A stretch of DNA of 64,000 nucleotides from Caenispirillum salinarum_A (lineage in GTDB: Bacteria; Pseudomonadota; Alphaproteobacteria; Rhodospirillales; Rhodospirillaceae), in contig NZ_CP085224.1 of NCBI RefSeq assembly GCF_044803115.1, positions 4,340,001 through 4,404,000 of the forward strand, in the 5' to 3' direction. This document shows positions 52,297-63,706 of the stretch, one piece after another (positions within the stretch are counted from its first letter, which is position 1; each line of letters begins with the position of its first letter). The notes under the pieces were generated by a model. That model made no database searches. It saw nothing but the letters and a program-made list of their open reading frames with translations, and was not told the DNA's origin. Made by a program: the position numbers and the translations under genes.

Positions 52297-52493
52297 GTCG
52301 GTTCCTCGGTTGCAACGTGGTGCCGTCCATTCTGATGATGGGCGTGCCGGCCATGGTTTCAACAACGCGGAAGCGTCGTGTCGCGTCGCACAATTGGTAA
52401 CGATTCCAATGGGCTTGCCGCAAAAAATGCCGTCGCGCGGCATCCCCGCCCAAAGAGTGCCATCCTGCTTCGCCCGGCCGCCGCAGACGGAAC

Positions 52494-52531
52494 GGAAAGA
52501 GGGGCCGGCAGCAGCGCCGGCCCCTCTTTCC
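52494..52531 (-). terminator. Terminator of the F1 atp operon, 16-bp perfect stem
   Basis: GGAAAGAGGGGCCGGC (52494-52509) is the exact complement of GCCGGCCCCTCTTTCC (52516-52531) with loop AGCAGC. On the minus strand the 3' arm ends CTCTTTCC. It is about 50 bp past atpC. The rest of the gap 52297-52583 shows nothing else recognisable. Confidence 0.8.
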
Positions 52532-52583
52532 AGTTCTTCAGCCCTGGCCCCGGCGTTCTGCCGGCCGGGCCGTTTACCGTCGA

Positions 52584-52985
52584 TCAGGCGATGGCGTCGC
52601 GCATGGCCTCGGCGACGGCGACGCTCTTGGCGGCCTGCGCCTTCTCGACGTCGGTGTCGGCTTCCTGCTCGGCGTCGCGGGCGGCCTGCAGGCGCTTTTC
52701 GACGGTGTCGCGCGTCAGGTCCGACAGCACGACGGCCTCTTCGGCCAGGACCGTGCAGCGCTCTTCGGTCACCTCGGCGAAACCGCCAGCGACGAAGATC
52801 TGGTTGGCGACCTTGCCGTCCTTGTAGATGTCCAGCACGCCGGGGCGCACGGTGGACAGCATGGGAGCATGGCGCGGCATGGCGCCGAAGTTGCCCTCGG
52901 ACCCGGGCACGATCACCATCTCGACCGGCTCGGAGACCAGCAGCTTCTCCGGCGAGACCAGTTCGAATTCAAGCGTTTCCGCCAT
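52584..52985 (-). CDS. atpC: ATP synthase F1 subunit epsilon
   Basis: 133-residue epsilon subunit regulating rotation and coupling of F1. N-terminal beta-sandwich (about 5-85: EFELVSPEKLLVSEPVEMVI, GNFGAMPRHAPMLSTVRPG) and a C-terminal helical hairpin (about 90-133). The start at 52985 gives the usual MAETLEFELVSPE; an upstream in-frame Met would add ten unconserved residues. Last gene of the F1 cluster; a hairpin lies between it and atpD. Confidence 0.97.
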   Translation of the reverse strand: MAETLEFELVSPEKLLVSEPVEMVIVPGSEGNFGAMPRHAPMLSTVRPGVLDIYKDGKVANQIFVAGGFAEVTEERCTVLAEEAVVLSDLTRDTVEKRLQAARDAEQEADTDVEKAQAAKSVAVAEAMRDAIA

Positions 52986-53047
52986 GGTTCCTCCGACGGC
53001 CCGTATGTGCCGCAAGCGGCGAGTGGGCCCTATACTTCCCGAAAGAC

Positions 53048-53081
53048 GGGGCGCGATCGTGCGGAAACAGGATCGCGCCCC
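53048..53081 (-). promoter_or_regulatory. Hairpin between atpD and atpC
   Basis: GGGGCGCGATC (53048-53058) and GATCGCGCCCC (53071-53081) form an 11-bp perfect stem, 12-nt loop. No T-run follows. It may stabilise the atpD transcript or partially end transcription before atpC. Confidence 0.5.
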
Positions 53082-53108
53082 GGCCGTTGCGTGGCATCAA
53101 CCGACCGC

Positions 53109-54533
<1,425 letters not shown>

Positions 54534-54607
54534 GGAATTAAGCTCCTTACGAACCACGCTTAAGTGGATTTGAATTTCGTATCAGTCAGCGTCTCGCCGG
54601 CCGCGCC

Positions 54608-55498
54608 TTACAAGGCCTCGGCGCCGGAGATGATCTCGATCAGTTCCTTCGTGATCATCGCCTGACGGGTGCGGTTGTAGGTCAGCGTCAGCTTGTTGAT
54701 CATGTCGCCGGCGTTGCGGGTGGCGTTGTCCATCGCCGCCATCCGGGCGCCCTGCTCGGACGCGGAGCTTTCCAGCAGCGCCGAGAAGATCTGCATGGCC
54801 ACGTTGCGCGGCAGCAGCTCCGCCAGGATGCCTTCCTCCGACGGCTCGTACTCGTAGGACGCCTTCGGACCGACCGCCGCCTCGTTGGCGTTGGCGGCCT
54901 CGGGCACCGGGAACGGCACGAGTTGCTGGCGGGTGACGACCTGGCTGATCGCCGACTTGAACTTGTTGTAGACGACGGTGCAGACGTCGAACTCGCCGTT
55001 CTCGTACATCGCCAGGATGCGCGAGGCGATGTCGTCAGCCTCCGAGAACGCTAGGCCCTTCTTGCCCACGCCCTCGTAGCCGTCGATGATCTTGTCCTTG
55101 TGGTCGCGCTTCAGCGCGTCCCGGCCCTTGCGGCCGATGGTCAGCAGCTTCACCTGCTTGCCCTCGGCCTGAAGCTCGGCCACCAGGTTGCGCGTGGCGC
55201 GCACGATGGAGCCGTTGAAGCCGCCGCACAGACCGCGATCGGCGGTCATGACGACCACCAGGTGCACCTCGTCCTTGCCCGTGCCGGACAGCAGCTTAGG
55301 CGCACCGGGAAGGCCGGCCATGGAGCCGGCCAGCCCACCCAGCATGCGGTCCATCCGCTCGGCGTAGGGACGGGCGGCCTCGGCGGCGTCCTGGGCGCGA
55401 CGCAGCTTGGACGCCGCCACCATCTTCATGGCGGAGGTGATCTTCTGCGTCGACTTCACCGAGGCGATGCGCCCGCGAAGGTCCTTCAAGCTTGCCAT
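54608..55498 (-). CDS. atpG: ATP synthase F1 subunit gamma
   Basis: Central rotor shaft, 296 residues. The N-terminal helix starts MASLKDLRGRIASVKSTQKI and the C-terminal helix ends YNRTRQAMITKELIEIISGA, the two long coiled-coil strands that turn inside alpha3beta3. The Rossmann-like mid-domain includes TADRGLCGGFNGSIVRA. Length is that of other alphaproteobacterial gamma subunits. It lies between atpA and atpD. Confidence 0.98.
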   Translation of the reverse strand: MASLKDLRGRIASVKSTQKITSAMKMVAASKLRRAQDAAEAARPYAERMDRMLGGLAGSMAGLPGAPKLLSGTGKDEVHLVVVMTADRGLCGGFNGSIVRATRNLVAELQAEGKQVKLLTIGRKGRDALKRDHKDKIIDGYEGVGKKGLAFSEADDIASRILAMYENGEFDVCTVVYNKFKSAISQVVTRQQLVPFPVPEAANANEAAVGPKASYEYEPSEEGILAELLPRNVAMQIFSALLESSASEQGARMAAMDNATRNAGDMINKLTLTYNRTRQAMITKELIEIISGAEAL

Positions 55499-55539
55499 TG
55501 GGTGTTGACCCTTCCTTCAGCCGTTGCGGATGCCGTCGA

Positions 55540-57074
<1,535 letters not shown>

Positions 57075-57075
<1 letters not shown>

Positions 57076-57632
57076 CACCCAACCCCTTTCATGGCGAGCT
57101 GAAGTCGTTGCAGCTTCGTACGGAGAGAATTGTCAATCATGCGCGAGCCGACGCGGACGACCAGGCCACCGATAAGGCCCGGATCGACCCGGGTCTCGAG
57201 GGCCACGTCCTTGCCAACGGCCTGCTTCAGGGAAGCGGCCAGGGCCTCGGCTTGCGCGTCGGACAGCGGTTTGGCGGAGACGACCTCGGCGCTGATCTCG
57301 CCACGCTTGGTGGCAAGGCGCTCAAGGAAGGCGTTGATAACGGCCGGAAGAGCGAACAGGCGGCGGTTGGTCGCCACCAGGCCCAGGAAGTTGCGGGTGA
57401 CGCCCTGCATCCCGGCCTTGTCGGCCAGGGCGGCGACGCCCTTCGCCTGCTCGGTCCGCGACAGCACCGGGCTGTCGATGAACCGGCGGAAGTCGGCGCT
57501 TTCCGCGACCATGGTCTTCAGGCCGCGCAGGTCATCGGCCACCTGGTCCAGAACGCCCTTTTCCTCCGCCAGCTCGAACAGCGCGGACGCGTAGCGGTCG
57601 GCCAGGCCGGATGATGCTGATTTGGATGCCAC
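57075..57632 (-). CDS. atpH: ATP synthase F1 subunit delta (OSCP-like)
   Basis: Stator subunit linking the b/b' stalk to the top of F1; 185 residues. N-terminal six-helix bundle with LADRYASALFELAEEKGVLD and the C-terminal region VDPGLIGGLVVRVGSRMIDN, the OSCP/delta signature. GTG start (GTGGCATCCAAATC). First gene of the F1 cluster, 229 bp downstream of the priA stop; the gap contains a tentative promoter. Confidence 0.96.
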
Positions 57633-57745
57633 GTGCGACTAGCCCCGTTTTAGTGCGTTTCGGACACCGGAAGAATCGCTTAACGACTTGAATTAGCTCG
57701 CATATGCGCGGCAGCGCCAAGCTAGTCCCCCGCAAGCGCGTGAGC

Positions 57746-57774
57746 TAGGTAGCATAACCGCCATGGCAGTGCAA
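57746..57774 (-). promoter_or_regulatory. Tentative promoter of the F1 atp operon
   Basis: On the minus strand TTGCAC (57769-57774) and TACCTA (57746-57751) are spaced by 17 bp, about 115 bp before the atpH start. The -10 is imperfect, so this is a low-confidence placement. Confidence 0.35.
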
Positions 57775-57861
57775 GCACTCGGGACAACCCGTTTGGGCAG
57801 GGTCTCCCCCTCCGGCGCGGCGGATTGTGCCACGATGCCCCCTTCAAGGAAAGCCGCAGGA

Positions 57862-60147
57862 TCAAAGAAAACTGTAAGGGTCCACATCGACCTGCACGCG
57901 GACCGAATGGGGCACCGTCACGCGGCCCAGCCACGCCGCGACCACGGGCTGCACGCGCACGCCGCGCGGGGCCTTCAGAAGGAACCGCCGCCGGTGCCGG
58001 CCGCGCAGCATGGCAAGCGGCGCCGGGGCCGGCCCCAGCACCTCCACGTTCGCCTCGCGGGGCGCCGCACGCGAGAGCCGGGCGCAGGTGGCGTCCACCG
58101 CCGCCTCGTCCTCGCCCGAGACGATGAGCGCCGCCAGCCGGCCGTAGGGCGGCATGGACGTGGCGCGCCGCCCCTCGGCCTCCGCCTCCAGGAACTGCGC
58201 CGTCTCGCCGGTGACCATGGCCTGGATGACCGGATGCTCGGGCTGATAGGTCTGGAGCATCACCCGCCCCTGTTTGGCCGCGCGCCCCGCCCGGCCGGCC
58301 ACCTGGGTGAGCAGCTGGTAGGTGCGCTCCGCCGCCCGCAGGTCCCCACCCGACAGGCCAAGATCGCTGTCGACCACCGCCACCAGCGTCAGCTCGGGAA
58401 AGTGCAGGCCCTTGGCGAGCACCTGCGTCCCTATAAGAAGGTCGACTTCGTGGGCGGCGATTCGCTCCATCAGCGCCGCCGCCGCCAGCGGCCCGCCGAG
58501 CGTGTCGGAGGCAACCACCACCGACCGCGTCTCGGGCCAGCGGCCCACGACCTCTTCCGCCAAGCGCTCCACGCCCGGGCCGCAGGCGGCCAGGCTGTCC
58601 TCGTCACCGCATTGCGGGCATTGACGGGGCGTTGGCTCGGAATGGCCGCAGTGGTGGCAGACCAGCCGCCGCACCAGCCGGTGCTCCACCAGCCAGGCGG
58701 TGCAGTTGGGGCACTGGATGCGGAAGCCGCAGGTCCGGCAGAGCGTCAGCGGCGCATAGCCGCGCCGGTTGAGGAACAGAAGCACCTGCTCGCCGCGCTC
58801 CAGCGTCTCCGTCACCGCCTCCACCACCGGCGGCGCCAGCCAGGAGCGGCCCCAGTCGCCCTTCTCCGGCGGCATGCGGCGCATGTCCACCACATCCACC
58901 TCGGGCAGCAGCGATCCGCCGTGGCGCTCGGGCAGGTGGAGCTTGTCGTAGCGCCCCGATTCGGCGTTGAGCACCGTCTCCAGCGAGGGCGTGGCGGACG
59001 CCAGCACCACGGGCACGGACCCCAGCTGCCCGCGCACCACCGCCATGTCGCGGGCGTGGTAGGAGACGCCGTCCTCCTGCTTGAAGGCCTGCTCGTGCTC
59101 CTCGTCTACCACCACCAGGCCCAGGTCGCGGAAGGGCAGGAACAGCGCCGACCGCGCCCCGACCACCACCGCCGCCCGGCCGTTGGCGACGGCGCGCCAG
59201 ACGTCACGCCGCCGCGCCTGGGTCAACTCCGAGTGCCACTCCAGCGGCGGCACGCCGAAGCGGCGGCGGAAGCGGGACAGCCACTGGCTGGTCAGGCTGA
59301 TTTCCGGCACCAGCACCAGCACCTGCCGCCCACGCCGCAGGGCCTCGGCCACGGCCTCGAAATAGACCTCCGTCTTGCCCGAACCCGTCACGCCTTCCAG
59401 CAGGGCAACGGAGAAGGCATGGCCGCGGACGCGGGAGCGCAGGTCCTCGGCGATCTCTTCCTGACCAGCCGAAAGGGTGGGGCCCGGATGGTCGGGGTCG
59501 GGGCGCGGCGGGTCGAGCTGCGGATGCACCAGGCTCGGCACCAGCACGCCCGCCTGCGCCAGCCCCTTCACCACGCCATCGGAAACGCCCGCCTCGCGCG
59601 CCAACTCGCCCGCCGGCAGGGGCGGCAGGTCGGCGGCAACGTTGAGCACCGCCCGCCGGGCGCGCGTCTCCTTGACGCCGAGAGCGGCCAGGTCCGGCGG
59701 GTTCTCCGGGTCGGGCAGGCCGTAGACGGTCAGCGGCCGCGGCTCCTCCAGCGCCTGGGGCACGCTGATCGCCATCTTCAGCACCGCGCCGGGCGGGCTG
59801 AGGGTATAGGCCGCCACCCAGTCCACGAAGCGGCGGGTGACGCGCGGCAGGGGCTCGGCGGGCAGCACGCGCAGGATATCGCGCACCTTGTTCTCGGCCA
59901 CCGCGCCCTCGCCCGCGCCCCAGACGACGCCGATCTCGCGACGCTTGCCCAGCGGCACCTCCACCGGCTGGCCCTCCGCCACCGCCGGCCCGGTGCGCGG
60001 CACGCGGTAATCATAGAGCCCGCCCAGCGGCAGGGGCAGCAGCACCCCCACCCGCGCGCCGGGCGGGTAGAGCGGCGCGGCGGCATCGCACGCGCTGGAT
60101 GCAGAGACTTCGGACATGGGCGCGACTGTGGCGGGGCGGGGTTCCAT
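57862..60147 (-). CDS. priA: Primosomal protein N' (replication restart helicase)
   Basis: 3'-5' superfamily 2 helicase that reloads the replisome at stalled forks. 761 residues: N-terminal DNA-binding domain (about 25-130), Walker A GVTGSGKTEVYFEAV, DEEH box (VVDEEHEQAFKQ), an inserted zinc domain with paired cysteines (CRTCGFRIQCPNC then CHHCGHSEPTPRQCPQC), and motifs for GTQVLAKGLHFPEL and GRAGRAAKQGRVM. An internal ATG at 60117 is an alternative start. Neither start has a strong ribosome-binding site. Confidence 0.96.
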   Translation of the reverse strand: MEPRPATVAPMSEVSASSACDAAAPLYPPGARVGVLLPLPLGGLYDYRVPRTGPAVAEGQPVEVPLGKRREIGVVWGAGEGAVAENKVRDILRVLPAEPLPRVTRRFVDWVAAYTLSPPGAVLKMAISVPQALEEPRPLTVYGLPDPENPPDLAALGVKETRARRAVLNVAADLPPLPAGELAREAGVSDGVVKGLAQAGVLVPSLVHPQLDPPRPDPDHPGPTLSAGQEEIAEDLRSRVRGHAFSVALLEGVTGSGKTEVYFEAVAEALRRGRQVLVLVPEISLTSQWLSRFRRRFGVPPLEWHSELTQARRRDVWRAVANGRAAVVVGARSALFLPFRDLGLVVVDEEHEQAFKQEDGVSYHARDMAVVRGQLGSVPVVLASATPSLETVLNAESGRYDKLHLPERHGGSLLPEVDVVDMRRMPPEKGDWGRSWLAPPVVEAVTETLERGEQVLLFLNRRGYAPLTLCRTCGFRIQCPNCTAWLVEHRLVRRLVCHHCGHSEPTPRQCPQCGDEDSLAACGPGVERLAEEVVGRWPETRSVVVASDTLGGPLAAAALMERIAAHEVDLLIGTQVLAKGLHFPELTLVAVVDSDLGLSGGDLRAAERTYQLLTQVAGRAGRAAKQGRVMLQTYQPEHPVIQAMVTGETAQFLEAEAEGRRATSMPPYGRLAALIVSGEDEAAVDATCARLSRAAPREANVEVLGPAPAPLAMLRGRHRRRFLLKAPRGVRVQPVVAAWLGRVTVPHSVRVQVDVDPYSFL

Positions 60148-60255
60148 CCGCTACACTCTAGCCGACCCGGCCGGGGACCGCCACGACAAGTCCCTGAACG
60201 GGAAGCGCTTTCCCGAACACCTGATCCTCCCCATCAAAACGGCGATAGTCTCTCC

Positions 60256-60918
60256 ATGAAGTTCTTCATCGACACGGCCGACCTTGCCGACATTCGCGAC
60301 CTGGCCGAGACGGGCCTGGTCGACGGCGTGACCACCAACCCGTCGCTGGCCGCCAAGGCGGGCATGAAGTTCACCGACCTGGTGAAGGAAATCTGCGACG
60401 TCGTGCCCGGCCCCGTCAGCGCCGAGGTCACCGCCCCCGACCACGCCACCATGATGCGCGAGGCCGACCACCTGCGGAAGATCGCCGACAACGTCTGCAT
60501 CAAGGTGCCGCTGACGCCCGACGGGCTGAAGACCTGCCGCAAGCTGGCCGACGACGGCACCCTGGTCAACGTGACGCTGTGCTTCAGCCCGGCCCAGGCG
60601 ATCCTGGCGGCCAAGGCGGGTGCTGCCTTCGTGTCGCCCTTCGTCGGCCGGCTGGACGACATCGGGCAGGACGGCCTGCAACTGATCGCCGACATCGTGG
60701 GCATCTACGCCAACTACCTGGACATCGGCACGGAAGTGCTGGTCGCCAGCGTCCGCCACCCGATTCACATAACGGAGTCCGCCAAGCTGGGCGCCCATGT
60801 GGCGACCATGCCGCCGAAGGTGCTGCGCCAGCTCTACGCCCACCCGCTCACCGACAAGGGCCTGGCCGCCTTCACCGCCGACTGGGAGAAGTCGGGCCTG
60901 AAGATCCTGGAGGACTGA
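60256..60918 (+). CDS. tal: Transaldolase (fructose-6-phosphate aldolase-like subfamily)
   Basis: Short-form transaldolase, 220 residues, of the type next to DUF484-xerC in many alphaproteobacteria. TTNPSLAAKAGM is the N-terminal signature; the Schiff-base lysine is Lys83 in VCIKVPLTPDG; the C-terminal KVLRQLYAHPLTDKGLAAF is also conserved. It interconverts sedoheptulose-7-P/glyceraldehyde-3-P with erythrose-4-P/fructose-6-P. A stop-to-start distance of three bases to the next gene implies one transcript. Confidence 0.94.
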   Translation: MKFFIDTADLADIRDLAETGLVDGVTTNPSLAAKAGMKFTDLVKEICDVVPGPVSAEVTAPDHATMMREADHLRKIADNVCIKVPLTPDGLKTCRKLADDGTLVNVTLCFSPAQAILAAKAGAAFVSPFVGRLDDIGQDGLQLIADIVGIYANYLDIGTEVLVASVRHPIHITESAKLGAHVATMPPKVLRQLYAHPLTDKGLAAFTADWEKSGLKILED

Positions 60919-60921
60919 GAC

Positions 60922-61635
60922 TTGGCCGAGCAGGGCAACGCCCCCGACGACACGCCCCGTCCGACCCCGCGACAGGTCAAGGCGTACCTGCGGGAGCACC
61001 CGGAGTTCCTGACCAACAACATGCCGTTGCTGGCGGAACTGCTGCCCGACCTGTCGCCGGAAAGCAACGTGGTCGACCTGCAGTCGGCCGTGGTCAAGCG
61101 CCTGCGGAAAGAGGTGGAGGAGCTGAAGGCCTCGGCCAAGGCGCTCATCACCACCACGCGGTCCAACATGTCGACGCAGGAGCGCACGCACCAGGCCGCC
61201 GTCGCGGTGCTGGACGCCGACGGCATGGACAGCCTGGCGCGCATCGTCACCGACGACCTGCCGGTGGTGCTGCAGGTGGACGTGGTGACCATCGCCTTCG
61301 AGCCGGGCCTGCCCAAGCCGGCGGCGCTCTACGTCCAGGAACTGCGCGCCGGCGAACTGGACGCCATGATGGGCGAGAACGCTCCCGCCCGCCTGCGCGA
61401 AACCGTCGAAGGCGAACAGCCGCTCTACGGCGCCGCGGCGCGGCTGGTGACGTCCGATGCGCTGGTCCGGCTGCAACCTGGCGGCGGCCTGCCGGAGGGC
61501 GTGCTGGCGCTGGGCACCCGGACGGAGGGCACCTTCCATCCGCAGCAGGGGACCGAGCTTCTGGGCTTCCTGGCGCGGGTGGTGGAACACACGGTGCGGC
61601 GATGGGCGACGGCGGACCAGACGGACCCGGCGTGA
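60922..61635 (+). CDS. DUF484 family protein
   Basis: 237 residues. N-terminal helical segment VKAYLREHPEFLTNNMPLLA, a coiled-coil linker (about 50-80), then a GAF-like domain to the C terminus. The family co-occurs with xerC but has no assigned biochemistry. TTG start; GGAGG lies 8 bases upstream inside the end of tal. Its TGA overlaps the GTG of xerC (GTGA). Confidence 0.92.
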   Translation: MAEQGNAPDDTPRPTPRQVKAYLREHPEFLTNNMPLLAELLPDLSPESNVVDLQSAVVKRLRKEVEELKASAKALITTTRSNMSTQERTHQAAVAVLDADGMDSLARIVTDDLPVVLQVDVVTIAFEPGLPKPAALYVQELRAGELDAMMGENAPARLRETVEGEQPLYGAAARLVTSDALVRLQPGGGLPEGVLALGTRTEGTFHPQQGTELLGFLARVVEHTVRRWATADQTDPA

Positions 61636-62618
61636 TCCCGCAGACGGCGGACGAGGAACGGGCGGCGGCGGCGGATGCCCTGCCGCCCGGCCTGCCGCCC
61701 GATCCCGCTTTGCGCGATGCCATCGTGCGCTGGCGCCGCTGGCTGACGGCCGAGCGCGGCGCCAGCATCCATACGCTGACGAACTACCAGCGCGACCTGT
61801 TTTTCTTCCTGCGGTTCCTGACGGACTATCTGGGCGCCGAACCGTCCCTGGCCGACCTGGGCCGGCTGACGGCGGCGGATTTCCGCAGCTATCTGGCCCA
61901 CCGCACCGGCGAAGGCATCGCGCGCACCTCGCTCGGCCGCGCCATGAGCACCCTGCGCGGCTTCTACCGCGCCTGTGACCGCATGGGCCTCATGCACAAC
62001 CCGGCCATCGACCTGGTGCGCAATCCGCGCCCGCCGCGCAGCATTCCCAAACCGCTGGCCGAGGCAGAGGCGATGGAGGTGCTGCCCACGGTGGGCGAGC
62101 TTTCCGACACGCCGTGGATCGCCGCCCGGGACACGGCCCTCATCACCCTTCTTTACGGCTGCGGCCTGCGCATCGGCGAGGCCCTGGGCCTGACCGTCGC
62201 CGACCGTCCGACAGGGGAAACCATGCGCGTGCTCGGCAAAGGGCGGAAGGAGCGCCTGGTGCCCGTGCTGCCGGCCGTGCGCCAGGCCATCGACGCCTAC
62301 CTGGCCCTGCGCCCCCATCCCGCCCCGCCCGACAGCCCCCTGTTCGTGGGTGCGCGCGGCGGCCCCTTGAGCCCGCGGATGGCGCAGCGGACCATGGAAA
62401 AGGTGCGCCATCTGCTCGGCCTGCCCGAGACGGCGACGCCGCATGCGCTGCGCCACTCGTTCGCCACCCATCTTCTGGGGCGCGGCGGCGACCTGCGCAC
62501 CATCCAGGAGCTGCTGGGCCACGCCAACCTGTCGACCACGCAGCGCTATACAGAAGTGGATGCCGCCCGGCTTAAGAGCGTCTACGACTCGGCGCACCCG
62601 CGCGCGCGAAAGGGTTGA
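61632..62618 (+). CDS. xerC: Tyrosine recombinase XerC
   Basis: Site-specific recombinase that with XerD resolves chromosome dimers at dif. 328 residues with the SAM-like N-terminal domain (about 25-120) and catalytic domain. Active-site residues: Arg180 (GLRIGEAL), Lys near 200 (GKGRKERL), His271 and Arg274 (HALRHSFATHLL), His297 (LGHANLSTTQ) and nucleophile Tyr306. GTG start overlapping DUF484; an ATG 30 bases upstream would extend it by ten residues. No dif-like site was identified by eye. Confidence 0.95.
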   Translation: MIPQTADEERAAAADALPPGLPPDPALRDAIVRWRRWLTAERGASIHTLTNYQRDLFFFLRFLTDYLGAEPSLADLGRLTAADFRSYLAHRTGEGIARTSLGRAMSTLRGFYRACDRMGLMHNPAIDLVRNPRPPRSIPKPLAEAEAMEVLPTVGELSDTPWIAARDTALITLLYGCGLRIGEALGLTVADRPTGETMRVLGKGRKERLVPVLPAVRQAIDAYLALRPHPAPPDSPLFVGARGGPLSPRMAQRTMEKVRHLLGLPETATPHALRHSFATHLLGRGGDLRTIQELLGHANLSTTQRYTEVDAARLKSVYDSAHPRARKG

Positions 62619-62764
62619 ACGCGGCAACCGCCCCTCCCCCGCGCCCGTTTTGCCGATAAGCCCGCCGCATGTCCCCCGCGGCGGAGATCGGACACCGGAA
62701 ACGGGAGCAGCTCATGCGACGCGAGAATCCTGGTGAGGTCACCACCGCCGACCGTAGCGGCATC

Positions 62765-62905
62765 ATGAAGGCCTTCCTGCTGACCCTGATGCTGGCGGGC
62801 GGCACCATCATCCTGGCCGGCTGCAACACCATGGCCGGTATCGGCGAGGATACCCAGGCCGCCGGCCAGGCGCTCGAGGACACCGCCGAGGACGCGAACG
62901 ACTAA
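62765..62905 (+). CDS. Entericidin-like small lipoprotein
   Basis: 46 residues: basic start, hydrophobic stretch and lipobox TIILAGCN, then the short amphipathic GIGEDTQAAGQALEDTAEDA typical of the entericidin A/B family (membrane-associated bacteriolytic or toxin/antitoxin-like lipoproteins, role uncertain). An upstream ATG at 62714, with GGGAG before it, would add 17 residues and may be the true start. Confidence 0.8.
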   Translation: MKAFLLTLMLAGGTIILAGCNTMAGIGEDTQAAGQALEDTAEDAND

Positions 62906-62907
62906 GG

Positions 62908-63243
62908 ATGGCTGGAAACATGGCATCGCCGGAGATGGACCGCGAGACCTATTGCGCCAATCTCGAAGCGCGGGTCACAGCCCTCCGGCACCGCATCGAA
63001 GAGGTGGAGCGCGCGGAGGAGGCCGAGCGGGTGAACACCCCCGGTCATCCTCCGAGCGACACCCTGAAGGACCTCCAGGCCCGGCACGACGACCTGTCGC
63101 GCAGCCTGGCGCGGTGCCAGTTCATCGAGGAAGACGATTGGATCAACGCCCGCGACGAGGCGGAATCCGCCTTTGCCCGCGTGGAAAACGCCCTGGAGAC
63201 GGCCACCGCCCGTTACCGCGGACGCGGCAGCGGCGGAAGCTGA
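62908..63243 (+). CDS. Coiled-coil protein, unknown
   Basis: 111 residues, soluble, nearly all helical. Heptad-like leucine/arginine pattern in ANLEARVTALRHRIEEVERA and DEAESAFARVENALETATAR suggests a coiled coil or dimer. ATG two bases after the entericidin-like stop, so probably translated from the same message. Not recognised as a named family. Confidence 0.72.
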   Translation: MAGNMASPEMDRETYCANLEARVTALRHRIEEVERAEEAERVNTPGHPPSDTLKDLQARHDDLSRSLARCQFIEEDDWINARDEAESAFARVENALETATARYRGRGSGGS

Positions 63244-63255
63244 GGGGAGGCGCCC

Positions 63256-63600
63256 TTACTCCCCGGCCTCGCCCTGCGGCAGGGGATCGGTGGCCTCTAT
63301 CATGCGCCGGACGCCGCGCGGCACCCGGTGCTTGATGCGGTTCAAGCGGCGGGAGAAGCCGGGCAGCGCGCGCCGGCGCTCGCGGATAACGCGGCGCACG
63401 GTTTTCGATTCGCGTGCCAGCAGATACAGCCCCACCGCCACCATGGGAAGGCCGACGGGCACCGGCGTGGGGACCGTCAGCGCCCCCACGATCACCAGCA
63501 TCCAGCCCAGCCCCAGGCGCACGAGACGCCCCAGCGGCGTGCGGCCGGGCGGCGGGTCGAGGTCGGGAACGGGATCATGGGGCGCGTAAGGGGCGGTCAC
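63256..63600 (-). CDS. PGPGW-like small transmembrane protein
   Basis: 114 residues with one or two hydrophobic helices around the segment GWMLVIVGALTVPTPVPVGL and PMVAVGLYLLARES, resembling the PGPGW transmembrane family. The flanks are a Pro-rich N terminus and a basic C-terminal tail. Function unknown. Tail to tail with the coiled-coil gene, 12 bases apart. Confidence 0.7.
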   Translation of the reverse strand: MTAPYAPHDPVPDLDPPPGRTPLGRLVRLGLGWMLVIVGALTVPTPVPVGLPMVAVGLYLLARESKTVRRVIRERRRALPGFSRRLNRIKHRVPRGVRRMIEATDPLPQGEAGE

Positions 63601-63680
63601 CGAACGGCATCCTTTTCCTGAACGGTCGCAAGGACGCTCGCACGGAGCCCGGCACGGCGCAAGCGTCTCTATGGTGACGA

Positions 63681-63706
63681 AACCGCCGCCGCCCCGGGCG
63701 GCGGTT
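63681..63706 (-). terminator. Terminator overlapping the end of the MFS gene
   Basis: AACCGCCGCC (63681-63690) and GGCGGCGGTT (63697-63706) form a 10-bp stem with a six-base loop; on the minus strand TTTC follows. The MFS stop codon lies at its edge. Confidence 0.6.

Noticed and set aside
57633..57861. tRNA or rRNA gene in the priA-atpH gap
   Set aside because: No cloverleaf with anticodon stem or T-loop sequence (GGTTCRANNCC-like) was found here or in the other large gaps.
61632..62618. Integrase of a mobile element
   Set aside because: The tyrosine recombinase lies in the conserved tal-DUF484-xerC order with no phage or plasmid genes or att-like repeats nearby, so it is the housekeeping XerC.
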